The notes beneath the pieces are model-generated. The model did no database searches. It saw only the letters and a list, made by a program, of their open reading frames with translations, and was not told the origin of the DNA. A stretch of DNA of 25,326 bases from JBOGGX01 sp050744245. Lineage in GTDB: Bacteria > Actinomycetota > Acidimicrobiia > Acidimicrobiales > JBOGGX01. Each line of letters begins with the position of its first letter. Within the stretch, counting starts at the first letter, position 1. Below are positions 14,634-22,950 of the stretch, in pieces. The stretch is from positions 1-25,326 of the forward strand of contig JBOGGX010000257.1 in assembly GCA_050744245.1 (NCBI GenBank). The letters are read 5' to 3'. Made by a program: the position numbers and the translations under genes.

Positions 14634-15236
14634 ATGGAACTGCTGCTGGTCAGGCATGCCCTCCCCGATCGGGTCGAGCGCGACGACGGAACGCCGGCCG
14701 ACCCCGGTCTGTCCGCGCGTGGTCGCGACCAGGCCGACGCCCTCGCCGCGTTCGTGGCCGGCGGACGTCCCCCGCCCGTCGCGGTCTACACCAGCCCCAT
14801 GCGCCGGGCGGTGGCCACGGCCGAACCGGTGGCCGCCCGCATCGGCGTCGACGTGCAGGTCGTGGACGACCTGGCAGAGTTCGACCGCGACGCCGGGTCC
14901 TACGTCCCCATCGAGGAGCTACGGGCCAGCGGCCATCCACTGTGGACGGCGATGACCGACGGGAGCTACTGGGAGTCGATCGACCTGGCCGCGTTCCAGG
15001 CCGAGGTGACCACCGCCGTCGAGAAGATCATCGAGGCCAGGGCGGGTGACTCGGTGATGGTCGTGACCCACGGCGGCGTGATCAACGTCTACGTCGCCGG
15101 ACTCCTCGGCATAGGCGCTGCCGTCATCTTCGACCCGGCGTACGCCAGCATCAGCCGGATCCTCGCCTCCCGAGGCGGCCGACGAGCCGTGGGATCGCTC
15201 AACGAGACCGGCCACCTCCGCGCCCTCTCGCCGTGA
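14634..15236 (+). CDS. Histidine phosphatase family protein
   Basis: The protein of 200 residues belongs to the phosphoglycerate-mutase-like superfamily. The catalytic LVRHALP motif is at 5-11 with His8 as the phosphate acceptor. The second arginine lies in TSPMRRAVATAEP, Glu in DLAEFD and the second His in VVTHGGVINVY. All are present. The substrate is not evident; relatives act on phosphosugars, nucleotides or proteins. The ATG at 14634 starts directly at the first strand. A CAGAAT sequence 8 nt upstream is a weak promoter candidate. The next gene (acyl-CoA synthetase) follows after 22 nt with its own TANNNT box. Confidence 0.92.
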   Translation: MELLLVRHALPDRVERDDGTPADPGLSARGRDQADALAAFVAGGRPPPVAVYTSPMRRAVATAEPVAARIGVDVQVVDDLAEFDRDAGSYVPIEELRASGHPLWTAMTDGSYWESIDLAAFQAEVTTAVEKIIEARAGDSVMVVTHGGVINVYVAGLLGIGAAVIFDPAYASISRILASRGGRRAVGSLNETGHLRALSP

Positions 15237-15246
15237 GACGGCCAGG

Positions 15247-15252
15247 TAGGGT
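15247..15252 (+). promoter_or_regulatory. -10 box of the acyl-CoA synthetase gene (leaderless type)
   Basis: TAGGGT ends 6 nt before the ATG at 15259, in a 22-nt gap after the histidine phosphatase gene. Confidence 0.55.
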
Positions 15253-15258
15253 CCCGTC

Positions 15259-16806
15259 ATGTACCCGGGAGCACATGCCGCGGCGACGCCGGACAAGGCC
15301 GCGGTCATCATGGGCGCGACCGGTGAGGTCGTCACCTACCGCCAGCTCGACGACGACTCGAACCGCCTGGCCCAGCTGCTCAGCGCGGCCGGCCTCCGCC
15401 CCGGCGACCACATCGCGCTCCTCGTCGAAAACCATCCGAGCTTCTTCACGATCGCATGGGCCGCCCTCCGTTCCGGTCTGTACTACACGGCCATCAGCAC
15501 CCGGCTGACGCCCGAGGAGGCGGCCTACATCGTCAACGACTGCGGCACCACCGTCTTCGTTGCTACCGCCGCCACCGGTGCGGTCGCCGAGGCCGTCGTG
15601 GCCGAGACGCCGAAGGTCGATCTGCGACTCATGCTCGACGGCACCACCAACCACTTCGAGTCGTTCGAGGAGGCCATCGCCCGCTGTCCCGCCGAGGTCC
15701 TGCCCGAGGAGCGGGAGGGCTCCGACATGCTGTACTCGTCGGGCACCACCGGCCGGCCGAAGGGCATCAAGCCGGTGCTCCCCGAGGGCGGGATGGGGGC
15801 GGGAGGTGGGCTGGCGATCCTGTGTCGGCTGCTTTTCGGGTTCGAGCCGGACATGGTCTATCTGTCGGCCGCGCCGCTCTACCACGCCGCCCCGCTGCGC
15901 TTCTCGCTCGCCACCCAGCGCCTCGGCGGCACGGTGGTCGTGATGGAGCACTGGGACCCGGTCGACACCCTGCGCCTCGTCGAGCGGTACCACGTGACCC
16001 ACGCCCAGTTCGTCCCGACCATGTTCATCCGGATGTTGAAGCTGCCCGCCGACGGACGAACCGGCTACGACCTGTCGAGCCTGCGGGCCGTCATCCACGC
16101 CGCCGCGCCGTGCCCGGTGCCGATCAAGGAGCAGATGATCGAGTGGCTGGGCCCGATCATCCACGAGTACTACGCCGGCACCGAGGCCAACGGGCTCACC
16201 CACTGCACGTCCGAAGAGTGGCTGGCGCACAAGGGCTCGGTCGGCAAACCGTTGGTCGGCACCGTCCACATCCTCGACGACGACGGCAACGAGGTCCCGC
16301 CCGGCGGCACGGGCACCGTGTACTTCGAGAGCCCGACGGAGTTCGAGTACCACAACGATCCCGACAAGACGGAGCGATCACGCGACGTGCTCGGTCGGGG
16401 CTGGACCACGCTGGGCGACGTCGGGCATCTCGACGAAGAAGGGTTCCTCTACCTCACCGACCGCAAGGCGTTCATGATCATCACGGGCGGGATCAACGTG
16501 TACCCGCAGGAGGTCGAGAACGTGCTCGCCGTGCACCCGCGGGTGGCCGACGTGGCCGTGCTCGGCGTGCCCGACGACGAACTGGGCGAGGCGGTCAAGG
16601 CCGTCGTCGAGCCGACTGCGTGGGACGACGTCTCCCCCGCGCTCGAGCGCGAGCTGCTCGACTACTGCCGCCGACACCTCTCCCCGGTGAAGTGCCCGCG
16701 CTCGCTCGACTTCGAACGGGAGCTGCCGAGACACCCGACGGGCAAGCTGTACAAGCGGCTCTTGCGCGACCGCTACTGGGCCGGCCGCGAGAGCAAGATC
16801 ATCTGA
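15259..16806 (+). CDS. Acyl-CoA synthetase (AMP-binding, FadD4-like)
   Basis: Activates a carboxylic acid to acyl-AMP and then acyl-CoA. The protein has 515 residues. The P-loop-like motif YSSGTTGRPKG is at 159-169, YYAGTEANG at 304-312 and a TLGDVGHLDEEGFLYLTDR block later. The C-terminal catalytic lysine is in HPTGKLYKR (Lys496). The short length and N-terminus starting right at the fold resemble mycobacterial FadD4-type enzymes, annotated as fatty-acid or bile-acid/steroid acyl-CoA ligases. The chain length and substrate cannot be read from the sequence. The small membrane protein follows after 14 nt and is probably co-transcribed. Confidence 0.95.
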   Translation: MYPGAHAAATPDKAAVIMGATGEVVTYRQLDDDSNRLAQLLSAAGLRPGDHIALLVENHPSFFTIAWAALRSGLYYTAISTRLTPEEAAYIVNDCGTTVFVATAATGAVAEAVVAETPKVDLRLMLDGTTNHFESFEEAIARCPAEVLPEEREGSDMLYSSGTTGRPKGIKPVLPEGGMGAGGGLAILCRLLFGFEPDMVYLSAAPLYHAAPLRFSLATQRLGGTVVVMEHWDPVDTLRLVERYHVTHAQFVPTMFIRMLKLPADGRTGYDLSSLRAVIHAAAPCPVPIKEQMIEWLGPIIHEYYAGTEANGLTHCTSEEWLAHKGSVGKPLVGTVHILDDDGNEVPPGGTGTVYFESPTEFEYHNDPDKTERSRDVLGRGWTTLGDVGHLDEEGFLYLTDRKAFMIITGGINVYPQEVENVLAVHPRVADVAVLGVPDDELGEAVKAVVEPTAWDDVSPALERELLDYCRRHLSPVKCPRSLDFERELPRHPTGKLYKRLLRDRYWAGRESKII

Positions 16807-16820
16807 AAGGTCGAGGTCCG

Positions 16821-17240
16821 ATGCGCGTCGCCCGATTCCTTCTGCTCAGCGTGCTCGGTGTGGCGGCCGTGGCCGTTTCGGCCTTCATGTCGTGGATCGG
16901 TGACCGCGCCGCCACCTCCGTCCCGGTCAGGGACCTCTTCGGCTTCACCCGCGACACCGCCGGTTTCTTCGTGTCCATCGGCCTGGTGCTGCTGCTGGTG
17001 GCGCTGGTCGGGCTGGTGGCCACGGTGTCGGTGTCGCGCGGGCTGCTGACCGTGGCCGGCGTCGTCGGCCTGGGCGTCGCCGTGACCTGGATCGTCCAGG
17101 CCCTGCTGGACGACGTCTCGCCGAGCGACCTCCAGGTCGGCGGGTGGCTGGCCCTGGCCGGGTCGGCCCTCATGCTTCTCTCGGCCTGGCTGGGCCGGGC
17201 GCCGCGGCCCAAGAAGACGGCAGCGACCACGGCCCGATGA
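16821..17240 (+). CDS. Small membrane protein with four predicted transmembrane helices
   Basis: The protein of 139 residues has hydrophobic helices at about 5-25, 46-69, 74-96 and 104-125. An external-type polar loop (about 26-45) holds a Trp and charged residues, and the C-terminal tail is basic (RAPRPKKTAATTAR). No family was recognised with confidence; actinobacterial genomes contain many such proteins. The ATG at 16821 is preceded by GAGG with a 4-nt gap, so this gene looks Shine-Dalgarno-led and part of the acyl-CoA synthetase operon. Its stop overlaps a 4-codon mini-ORF that leads into the next gene. Confidence 0.8.
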   Translation: MRVARFLLLSVLGVAAVAVSAFMSWIGDRAATSVPVRDLFGFTRDTAGFFVSIGLVLLLVALVGLVATVSVSRGLLTVAGVVGLGVAVTWIVQALLDDVSPSDLQVGGWLALAGSALMLLSAWLGRAPRPKKTAATTAR

Positions 17241-17250
17241 CCACGTTCTG

Positions 17251-18027
17251 ATGACCACGGCCCGACCCAAGCCAACCTTCCGGTTCCTCGACTGGCCCGG
17301 CCCGATCCCCTTCGCCCACCGCGGGGGTGCGCTCGAGAACCCGGAGAACACCATGAGGGCGTTCGAACACGCAGTCTCGCTCGGCTACCGCTTCGTCGAG
17401 ACCGACGTCCAGCTCACCGCGGACGGTGTCCTCGTCGTGTTCCACGACGACACCCTCGATCGGGTCACCGACCGGCTGGGCCGCATCTCGGAGATGACCT
17501 GGGCCGAGGTCAGCCGGGCCCGGGTCGCCGGTACCGAACCGATCCCCCGGTTCGACGACCTGCTGGGGGCCTGGCCTGATCTCCGGGTGAACATCGAGCC
17601 GAAGCGGGAGGCGTCGGTCGAAGCCCTGGCCGACACCATCCGCCGCGCCGGTGCCGTCGACCGGGTGTGCGCCGGCTCGTTCATCGACGCCAGGGTGACC
17701 CGCATGCGCCGGCTGCTCGGGCCCCGGCTGTGCACCTCGGCCGGGATCGGCGAGACCCTCAGGGTCAAGGCCGCCTCCTTCGGTTTGCCCGTCGGCAACG
17801 TGGCCACCGCTTGCCTCCAGGTGTCGGTGAAGTACAAGGGCATACCCGTGGTCGACGCCCGCTTCATCAGGGCCGCCCATCGGCTGGCCCTTCCCGTCCA
17901 TGTCTGGACGATCGACGGCCCGGCGCAGATGCACCGTCTGCTCGAGCTCGGAGTCGACGGGATCATGACCGATCGGCCGACCGTCCTGCGTCGGGTGCTC
18001 GAGGAACGAGGCGAGTGGGTCGACTGA
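17251..18027 (+). CDS. Glycerophosphodiester phosphodiesterase
   Basis: Hydrolyses deacylated phospholipids (glycerophosphodiesters) to glycerol-3-phosphate and an alcohol. The protein of 258 residues is a GDPD TIM barrel. The metal/catalytic motif HRGG (23-26) is followed by ENPENT, FVETDVQLT (Glu50, Asp52), VVFHDDTLDR (catalytic His65) and NIEPK (Glu116). No signal peptide is seen, so this is a cytosolic UgpQ-like enzyme. The ATG at 17251 lies within a duplicated ATGACCACG. The stop is back-to-back with the stop of the next minus-strand gene (TGATCA at 18025-18030), leaving no intergenic base. Confidence 0.94.
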   Translation: MTTARPKPTFRFLDWPGPIPFAHRGGALENPENTMRAFEHAVSLGYRFVETDVQLTADGVLVVFHDDTLDRVTDRLGRISEMTWAEVSRARVAGTEPIPRFDDLLGAWPDLRVNIEPKREASVEALADTIRRAGAVDRVCAGSFIDARVTRMRRLLGPRLCTSAGIGETLRVKAASFGLPVGNVATACLQVSVKYKGIPVVDARFIRAAHRLALPVHVWTIDGPAQMHRLLELGVDGIMTDRPTVLRRVLEERGEWVD

Positions 18028-18309
18028 TCACGACGCCGGCGTCGCCGCGGCCGCCGATTCGAAGCCGTCGACGAAGCGGTCGAAGACGGCCTCGACGTCG
18101 CTCCGGTCGTCGACCGGGCCCAACGCCAGCAGCATGAACAGCTGACTGCCGACCAGCAGGCTGCGTCCGAAACCGACGATGGCATCGTCGCCCCTGGTCC
18201 CGGTGAACTCGGCGTCGACGGCCGGAAAGGGGCTGTCCTCGACGACCTCGTTGGTCACGACCGACCCGCCGACGCCCCCGGCGGCGCCCTCGTTCGTCTC
18301 GGTCAGCAC
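18028..18309 (-). CDS. Short protein of 93 residues, possibly an N-terminally truncated remnant
   Basis: The sequence includes DDAIVGFGRSLLVGSQLFMLLALGP and AVFDRFVDGFES. This resembles the C-terminal part of actinobacterial proteins (often lipoproteins) in which a strand pair with LVG..LY/F is followed by a FFDSF-like helix. An N-terminal half and a signal peptide would be expected but are absent, because the regulatory ATPase gene ends just upstream at 18338. The GTG at 18309 is the first plausible start; the frame stays open upstream inside the ATPase gene. It may be a relic or a short real gene, and codon use looks coding. Confidence 0.5.
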   Translation of the reverse strand: MLTETNEGAAGGVGGSVVTNEVVEDSPFPAVDAEFTGTRGDDAIVGFGRSLLVGSQLFMLLALGPVDDRSDVEAVFDRFVDGFESAAAATPAS

Positions 18310-18337
18310 CGACTCACCGGCGAGTGCGACCGTTTGC

Positions 18338-21300
18338 TCAGCGCGGCGTGTAGCGGCAGGTGGTGCCGGTCTCGACCTCGGCGCCCAGCCGGACCCCGAG
18401 GTCCTGGTCGAGCCCGGTGATGGTGTCGATGGCCCGCTTGATCGCCTTGCGGACGGCGGTGCGGGCCCGCTCGCCGGCCGAAGCGAACGCGCGCGGCCGT
18501 CCTCCGAGCCCCACCGCACTCGACACCTCCTCCACCAGGACGTCGCGCTCGTCCCGCAGCCGTTCGGCTCGAGCCAGGTCGGCGTCGGCCTCGGCCGCGG
18601 CGATGTCGGCGTCCAGGTCGCGCGCCCGGCGGCGGTAGGCGGCGATGGCCGCCTCGTCGAGCACCTCGTGCCGCCCGGCGTCGACACCCGCCGCGCCACA
18701 CAGCTCGAGCGCGCTGACGTCCTGTCCGGGCCGGTCGAGCAGGGTCGCCAGATACCGCAGGCCGACCAGGTCGGGCACCACCACCCGCCGGTCACCCGCG
18801 GTGAGGATCCAGCGGTGGCCGTCGGCTCGCATGACGATCTCCGGCCTCCGGAGGTCGGTCCCCGCCCGCCGGCGGCGCACGGCGTCGGCCCGGCCGGCCC
18901 AGGTCGCGGCCCGCTCGACCATGCCGATGCCGGATGCCTCGGCGACCGCCGTCTCCAGCAGCGCCAGGGCCCGGTCGGCGTCGTCGGCTTCGCCCCGGGC
19001 GGCCAGCGCTTCGGCCAGGTCCGCCCGGGTCACCGCCGCGATCGGCCGGTTCCCGAGCCGCCGGTTGGCCGCCAACACCCGTTCGAGGTGGGCGATCGCC
19101 GCGGCCTGATCACCGAAGGTGAGCGCGGCGAGGCCGAGGAATCGCTCGACCGATCCCAGGCAGGTGATGGCGAAGGACGGCATCACGGGCAGACGGGCGA
19201 ACGGCGCCAGCAGGGCGTGCGCCTGCTCGGCCAGGCCGGCGTCGCCGAGGGTGCGAGCCGCCTCGATGATGCAGCACATCCCCGAGAGCCAGGTGCTGGA
19301 GCGCGGGAGTTCGTCGAGGCGGTCGGCCGCGAGCGCGTCGAGGGCGCGGCGGGCCTCGTCGAACCGGCCGGCCCGCGCCGCCACCAACGCCACCGAGGCC
19401 CGGAAGGTGAACTCGGGCAGCACCAGGGTCGTGGAGCCGGCCACCTCGGTGACCAGGTCGAACATCTCCTCGTCGCGGTCCTGCAGCCAGCGCAGCGTGA
19501 GGAGCTGACCACCGTAGTAGCCGATGGCGTCGGGATCGCCGACCTCGGTGCCGAGCTCCAGGGCGGCCGCGGCCGCCGCCTCGGCCTCGTCGAGCCGCCC
19601 GGCGCGTACGAGCCGCATGACCTGCATGCATTCGGCAACATAGAGAATGCTCCGGCAGGCGAGCGCATCGGCCCGCTCGTGCAGCTCGGCCAGCGACCGG
19701 TCGGCCAACGGGTCGCCCAGGTGGTACAGGTCGACGGTGCGCCACATCAGCCCGAGCAGGACCAGGAGTCCCTCGCCGGCCGCGGCGGCCACGTCGATCT
19801 GCTCCTCGGCCAGGGGCAGGCGGTCGGCGACGTGCTCGGGGGCCAGGAGGGCGTTGTGGGTGACCGACAGGGCCTCGGCCAGCGCCGCCGGATCGTCGAG
19901 CCGCCGCACCGCGGCCAGCGCCTCGAGGACCGGTTCGACCGAACCGCCGACGTACACCGCCTCGGCCAGCAGCCGCAGCCGCAGCCGGCCGCGCAGGCCC
20001 GCCTGCTCGTCGGGCAGCACGGCGATGGCCCGACGCTGGAGGGCGAGGGCCCGGCGCCGGTCGACCGCGGCCCGGTCCTCGTTGAGCCAGATCCCGGCCA
20101 GACCGAGGGCGGCGCGGGCCATCAGCACCGGGTCGCCGGCCGCCTCGGCCGCATCGACGGCCCGGTTGAACGTGGCCCTGGCCTCGGTCAGCCGACCACA
20201 GGCGCGGATGGCCTCGGCCCACTCGATGAGCACCTCGGCCCGCGTCGTCCGGTCCGTCTGCTCGGCGTCTGATCGACGCTCCACCAGATCGGCGGCGGCG
20301 CCCAGCAGTTCGGCCGCCCGTTCGTCGTCGTAGCCCCGGCGCACGGCTCTGGCCGCAGCCCGGCAGGCGTCGACCGCCAGCACCGCATCGGCGTCCGACC
20401 TGACCGCGGCGGCCAGGGCATGGTGGGCGAACCGTGTGAGCTGCTCGGGGCGTTGATCGCCCCGTAGCCGCGCCGCCGCCCCGGCGTGGACGTCGAGCCG
20501 CTCCGCCGGGTCGAGGACCACGAGCGCCGCCTGCCGCACCAGCTCGTGGCCGAAGGTGATGGCTCCCGGCGGCTCGATCACGACGACGCCGGCCATCGCG
20601 GCGTCGGTCATGGCGTCGATCACCTCGGGCACGGGGCGCCTCGACACGGCCGCGATCTCCGACGCCGACGGGCTCGATCCCAGCACCGCGGCCTGGCCCA
20701 GGAGGCGGCGGGTCGCCGGCGCCAGGTCACCCAGCGCGGCGCCGATCGCCTGCTCGACGCCGACGACCCCGTCGCACTCCTTGGCGACGGAGAGCACGCG
20801 GGCGAGATGGAGCGGGAGGCCGCCGCTCACCCTGACCAGGGTCAGCACGAGGGTCCTGTCGAGGTCGTCACACCCGCACGCGGCCAGGAAGGCCGCGGTT
20901 TCGGCCACGTCGAACCGGCGCAGCACCAGCGTCGTCGCGTCGCGTTCGATCTCGGCCAGCAGGCGGGCGACCGCCGGCTCGACGTTCCCGTTTCCGCCTT
21001 CCGGGGTTGGGCGGCGCGCCGCGACCAGGACGAAGGGCACCCGATCGAGCGATCTGGCGAAAAACCTCGCCAGCAGGAGCGTGCCCGGGTCGGCGGCGTG
21101 GATGTCGTCGATCACCACCATCGTCGGGTGCTCGGCGCACGCGTCGATGAGCCGATCGGCGAGGGCCGCGAACCGACCGAACCGCTCCGGCTCGACGTCG
21201 TCGGAACCGGGTTCGTCGACGAGCAGCCGGACGGCATCTTCGCCCAGCAGCTGGCGCAGGACGCCGTGCCACGGCCACAGGGGCGGCGCGCCCCCGTCCG

Positions 21301-21511
21301 GCCAGCAGCGGCCCCACACGACGGTGAACCCGACCCGTTCCGCCCGGATCGTGGCCTCGTCGCAGAGGGAGGACTTGCCGATGCCAGGCTCACCGGACAC
21401 GACGATGATCTGCCGACGACCGGTGGCGGCCGCGGCGCAGGCGGCGGCGATGACGTTGAGCTCGTGCTCACGCCCGACGAACCGGCCGGCCCCCGTGGTC
21501 GTCACGGCCAC
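18338..21511 (-). CDS. Large AAA/STAND-type regulatory ATPase with helical-repeat region
   Basis: The protein of 1057 residues starts with FVGREHEL (11-18) and a P-loop GEPGIGKS (40-47), followed by Walker B MVVIDDIH (131-138). This is the AAA_16 type found in transcriptional activators and adenylate cyclase-linked regulators. A long helical repeat region (about 350-900) with TPR-like A/L/R periodicity follows. The end holds the known actinobacterial terminal module (VVPDLVGLRYLATLL, then a charged coiled coil, then VGLGGRPR and GTTCRYTP). No LuxR helix-turn-helix is present, so direct DNA binding is unlikely; signalling through a partner is inferred. The GTG at 21511 follows a perfect TATCCT box by 6 nt; a longer start at 21592 is less likely. 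Confidence 0.88.
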   Translation of the reverse strand: MAVTTTGAGRFVGREHELNVIAAACAAAATGRRQIIVVSGEPGIGKSSLCDEATIRAERVGFTVVWGRCWPDGGAPPLWPWHGVLRQLLGEDAVRLLVDEPGSDDVEPERFGRFAALADRLIDACAEHPTMVVIDDIHAADPGTLLLARFFARSLDRVPFVLVAARRPTPEGGNGNVEPAVARLLAEIERDATTLVLRRFDVAETAAFLAACGCDDLDRTLVLTLVRVSGGLPLHLARVLSVAKECDGVVGVEQAIGAALGDLAPATRRLLGQAAVLGSSPSASEIAAVSRRPVPEVIDAMTDAAMAGVVVIEPPGAITFGHELVRQAALVVLDPAERLDVHAGAAARLRGDQRPEQLTRFAHHALAAAVRSDADAVLAVDACRAAARAVRRGYDDERAAELLGAAADLVERRSDAEQTDRTTRAEVLIEWAEAIRACGRLTEARATFNRAVDAAEAAGDPVLMARAALGLAGIWLNEDRAAVDRRRALALQRRAIAVLPDEQAGLRGRLRLRLLAEAVYVGGSVEPVLEALAAVRRLDDPAALAEALSVTHNALLAPEHVADRLPLAEEQIDVAAAAGEGLLVLLGLMWRTVDLYHLGDPLADRSLAELHERADALACRSILYVAECMQVMRLVRAGRLDEAEAAAAAALELGTEVGDPDAIGYYGGQLLTLRWLQDRDEEMFDLVTEVAGSTTLVLPEFTFRASVALVAARAGRFDEARRALDALAADRLDELPRSSTWLSGMCCIIEAARTLGDAGLAEQAHALLAPFARLPVMPSFAITCLGSVERFLGLAALTFGDQAAAIAHLERVLAANRRLGNRPIAAVTRADLAEALAARGEADDADRALALLETAVAEASGIGMVERAATWAGRADAVRRRRAGTDLRRPEIVMRADGHRWILTAGDRRVVVPDLVGLRYLATLLDRPGQDVSALELCGAAGVDAGRHEVLDEAAIAAYRRRARDLDADIAAAEADADLARAERLRDERDVLVEEVSSAVGLGGRPRAFASAGERARTAVRKAIKRAIDTITGLDQDLGVRLGAEVETGTTCRYTPR

Positions 21512-21517
21512 CTGCGG

Positions 21518-21523
21518 AGGATA
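21518..21523 (-). promoter_or_regulatory. -10 box of the regulatory ATPase gene (leaderless type)
   Basis: TATCCT on the minus strand ends 6 nt before the GTG at 21511. Confidence 0.6.
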
Positions 21524-21635
21524 GGGCGCGCGCGTGCTGGGGCCCACCGGGATTCCTGGGCGGACGACGGCGCGGCGACGGGTCGGGCCCATCGATCAAC
21601 CGAGTCGCGAACACCGCCCCGGATACGTCCGCGTT

Positions 21636-21662
21636 GGCTGCCCGGCCCGACCGGCCGCAGCC
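21636..21662 (-). terminator. Candidate hairpin after the aminotransferase gene
   Basis: GGCTGC and GCAGCC (21636-21641, 21657-21662) pair, and inner GGCC/GGCC extends the stem with a 2-nt bulge. It lies 10 nt after the gabT stop. There is no T-tract, so termination is only suggested. Confidence 0.35.
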
Positions 21663-21671
21663 CTCGGGCGG

Positions 21672-22940
21672 TCAGCGGTCGATGAGGGCCTTGGCTAGGA
21701 TGTCGAGCCCGAAGTCGAGCTCGTCGTCGGTGATGGTGAGGGCGGGAACGAGGCGGAGCACGCGGTCGCCCGGTCCGCAGGAGAGCACGATGAGCCCGTC
21801 GTCGAGGCACCGGCGCTGGACGGCGTCGGCCACGTCGCCGTCCCGCAGCTCGACCCCGATCATGAGCCCGATGCCGCGCACGTCGACGATGGCGTCGGTG
21901 TCGCGCGCGACGTCACGAAGCCGGCCCATCGCCCGTTCGCCGAGCTCGGTGGCCCGCTCGTACAGTCCACCCTCCTCCAGCACGTCGAGCGTGGCCAGGG
22001 CGGCGGCGCACGACACCGGGTTGCCGCCGAACGTCGTGCCGTGCGCGGCGTTGGGCCAGCGGTCCATCAGCGCCCTGGGCGCCATGATCCCCCCGAGGGG
22101 CAGCCCGGATGCCACCCCCTTGGCGAACAGGACCACGTCGGGGGTCACGCCGTAGGTCTCGGCCGCGAACGGCCGGCCGGTGTGACCGATGCCGGTCTGC
22201 ACCTCGTCGAACACGAGGAGCATGCCCGCGGCGTCGCACCGCGCACGGAGGCCCCGCAGCCACTCGACCGGCGGGGGCACGTAGCCGCCCTCGCCCAGCA
22301 CGGGTTCGACGACCATGGCCGCCACGTTCCCGGGCGGCGCCGTCGTCGCCAGCACCTCGTCGAGCTCGGCCAGCGCCGCCGCACACGCGGCGGCGGCGTC
22401 GTTGCCGTGGTCGAACGGGATGCAGTAGGGCGCGGTGTAGACCGACGGAAGCAGCGGCTCGTAGCCGTCGCGGTACCTGGCCTTGGCGGTGGTGAGCGAC
22501 GTGCCGCCGATGGTCCGGCCGTGGAACCCGCGCCGGAAGGCGATCACGCCCGGCCGACCGGTGAGCCGGCGGGCCATCTTGATCGCCCCGTCGACCGCCT
22601 CGGCCCCAGAGTTGCAGAAGAACACCGTGGGTTGATCGATGAACGGCGCCAAGCCACCCAGCCGCTCGGCGAGCTCGATGTAGGGACGGTGCCGGAACAC
22701 GACCGAGGTGTGGAGCAGGGTGGCGGCCTGCGCCTGGATGGCGGCCACCACTCGGGGGTGACAATGGCCGGTGACGGTGACGGCGATGCCGGTCCCGAAG
22801 TCGAGATAGCGCCGGCCGTCGACGTCCCAGATCCAGCTGCCCTCGGCCCGCTCGGCGACGACATCGAAGTAGGCGGGCAGCACTGCGGCGACGGCGCCGT
22901 CGTAGCGGTCGAGCCAGGCCCGGGTGGCGGTCGTGGTCAT
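21672..22940 (-). CDS. gabT: Class III aminotransferase (4-aminobutyrate-type)
   Basis: A PLP enzyme moving the omega-amino group of GABA or a similar amine to 2-oxoglutarate or another keto acid. The protein has 422 residues. It shows FCNSGAEAVDGAIKMAR (108-124), FRRGFHGRT (135-143), VFDEVQTGIGHTG (243-255, Asp245 contacting the PLP nitrogen) and AKGVASGLPLGG with Lys274 as the PLP Schiff-base lysine. TTFGGNPVSCAAAL is the usual phosphate-binding stretch of the partner subunit. The exact donor is not decided by the sequence; beta-alanine, ornithine or GABA-like amines are possible. It begins 10 nt after the aldehyde dehydrogenase stop, with AGGAG 4 nt before the ATG. Both enzymes in one operon suggest amine to semialdehyde to acid conversion. 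Confidence 0.9.
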   Translation of the reverse strand: MTTTATRAWLDRYDGAVAAVLPAYFDVVAERAEGSWIWDVDGRRYLDFGTGIAVTVTGHCHPRVVAAIQAQAATLLHTSVVFRHRPYIELAERLGGLAPFIDQPTVFFCNSGAEAVDGAIKMARRLTGRPGVIAFRRGFHGRTIGGTSLTTAKARYRDGYEPLLPSVYTAPYCIPFDHGNDAAAACAAALAELDEVLATTAPPGNVAAMVVEPVLGEGGYVPPPVEWLRGLRARCDAAGMLLVFDEVQTGIGHTGRPFAAETYGVTPDVVLFAKGVASGLPLGGIMAPRALMDRWPNAAHGTTFGGNPVSCAAALATLDVLEEGGLYERATELGERAMGRLRDVARDTDAIVDVRGIGLMIGVELRDGDVADAVQRRCLDDGLIVLSCGPGDRVLRLVPALTITDDELDFGLDILAKALIDR

Positions 22941-22950
22941 GGCGCTCCTG

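Noticed and set aside
14502..14657. N-terminal extension of the patatin-like protein from a start at 14657
   Set aside because: The extra residues are encoded by the repeat-rich divergent spacer and would overlap the histidine phosphatase gene; no homology is apparent.
13190..15236. Patatin-histidine phosphatase-DUF3151 cluster as an anti-phage system
   Set aside because: Patatin-like effectors occur in defence systems, but there is no cyclase, sensor or other defence partner next to this one, and the neighbours are housekeeping-type genes.
18179..20272. A 697-codon open frame on the plus strand opposite the regulatory ATPase
   Set aside because: Shadow of the minus-strand gene; composition is that of an antisense frame and no family fits.
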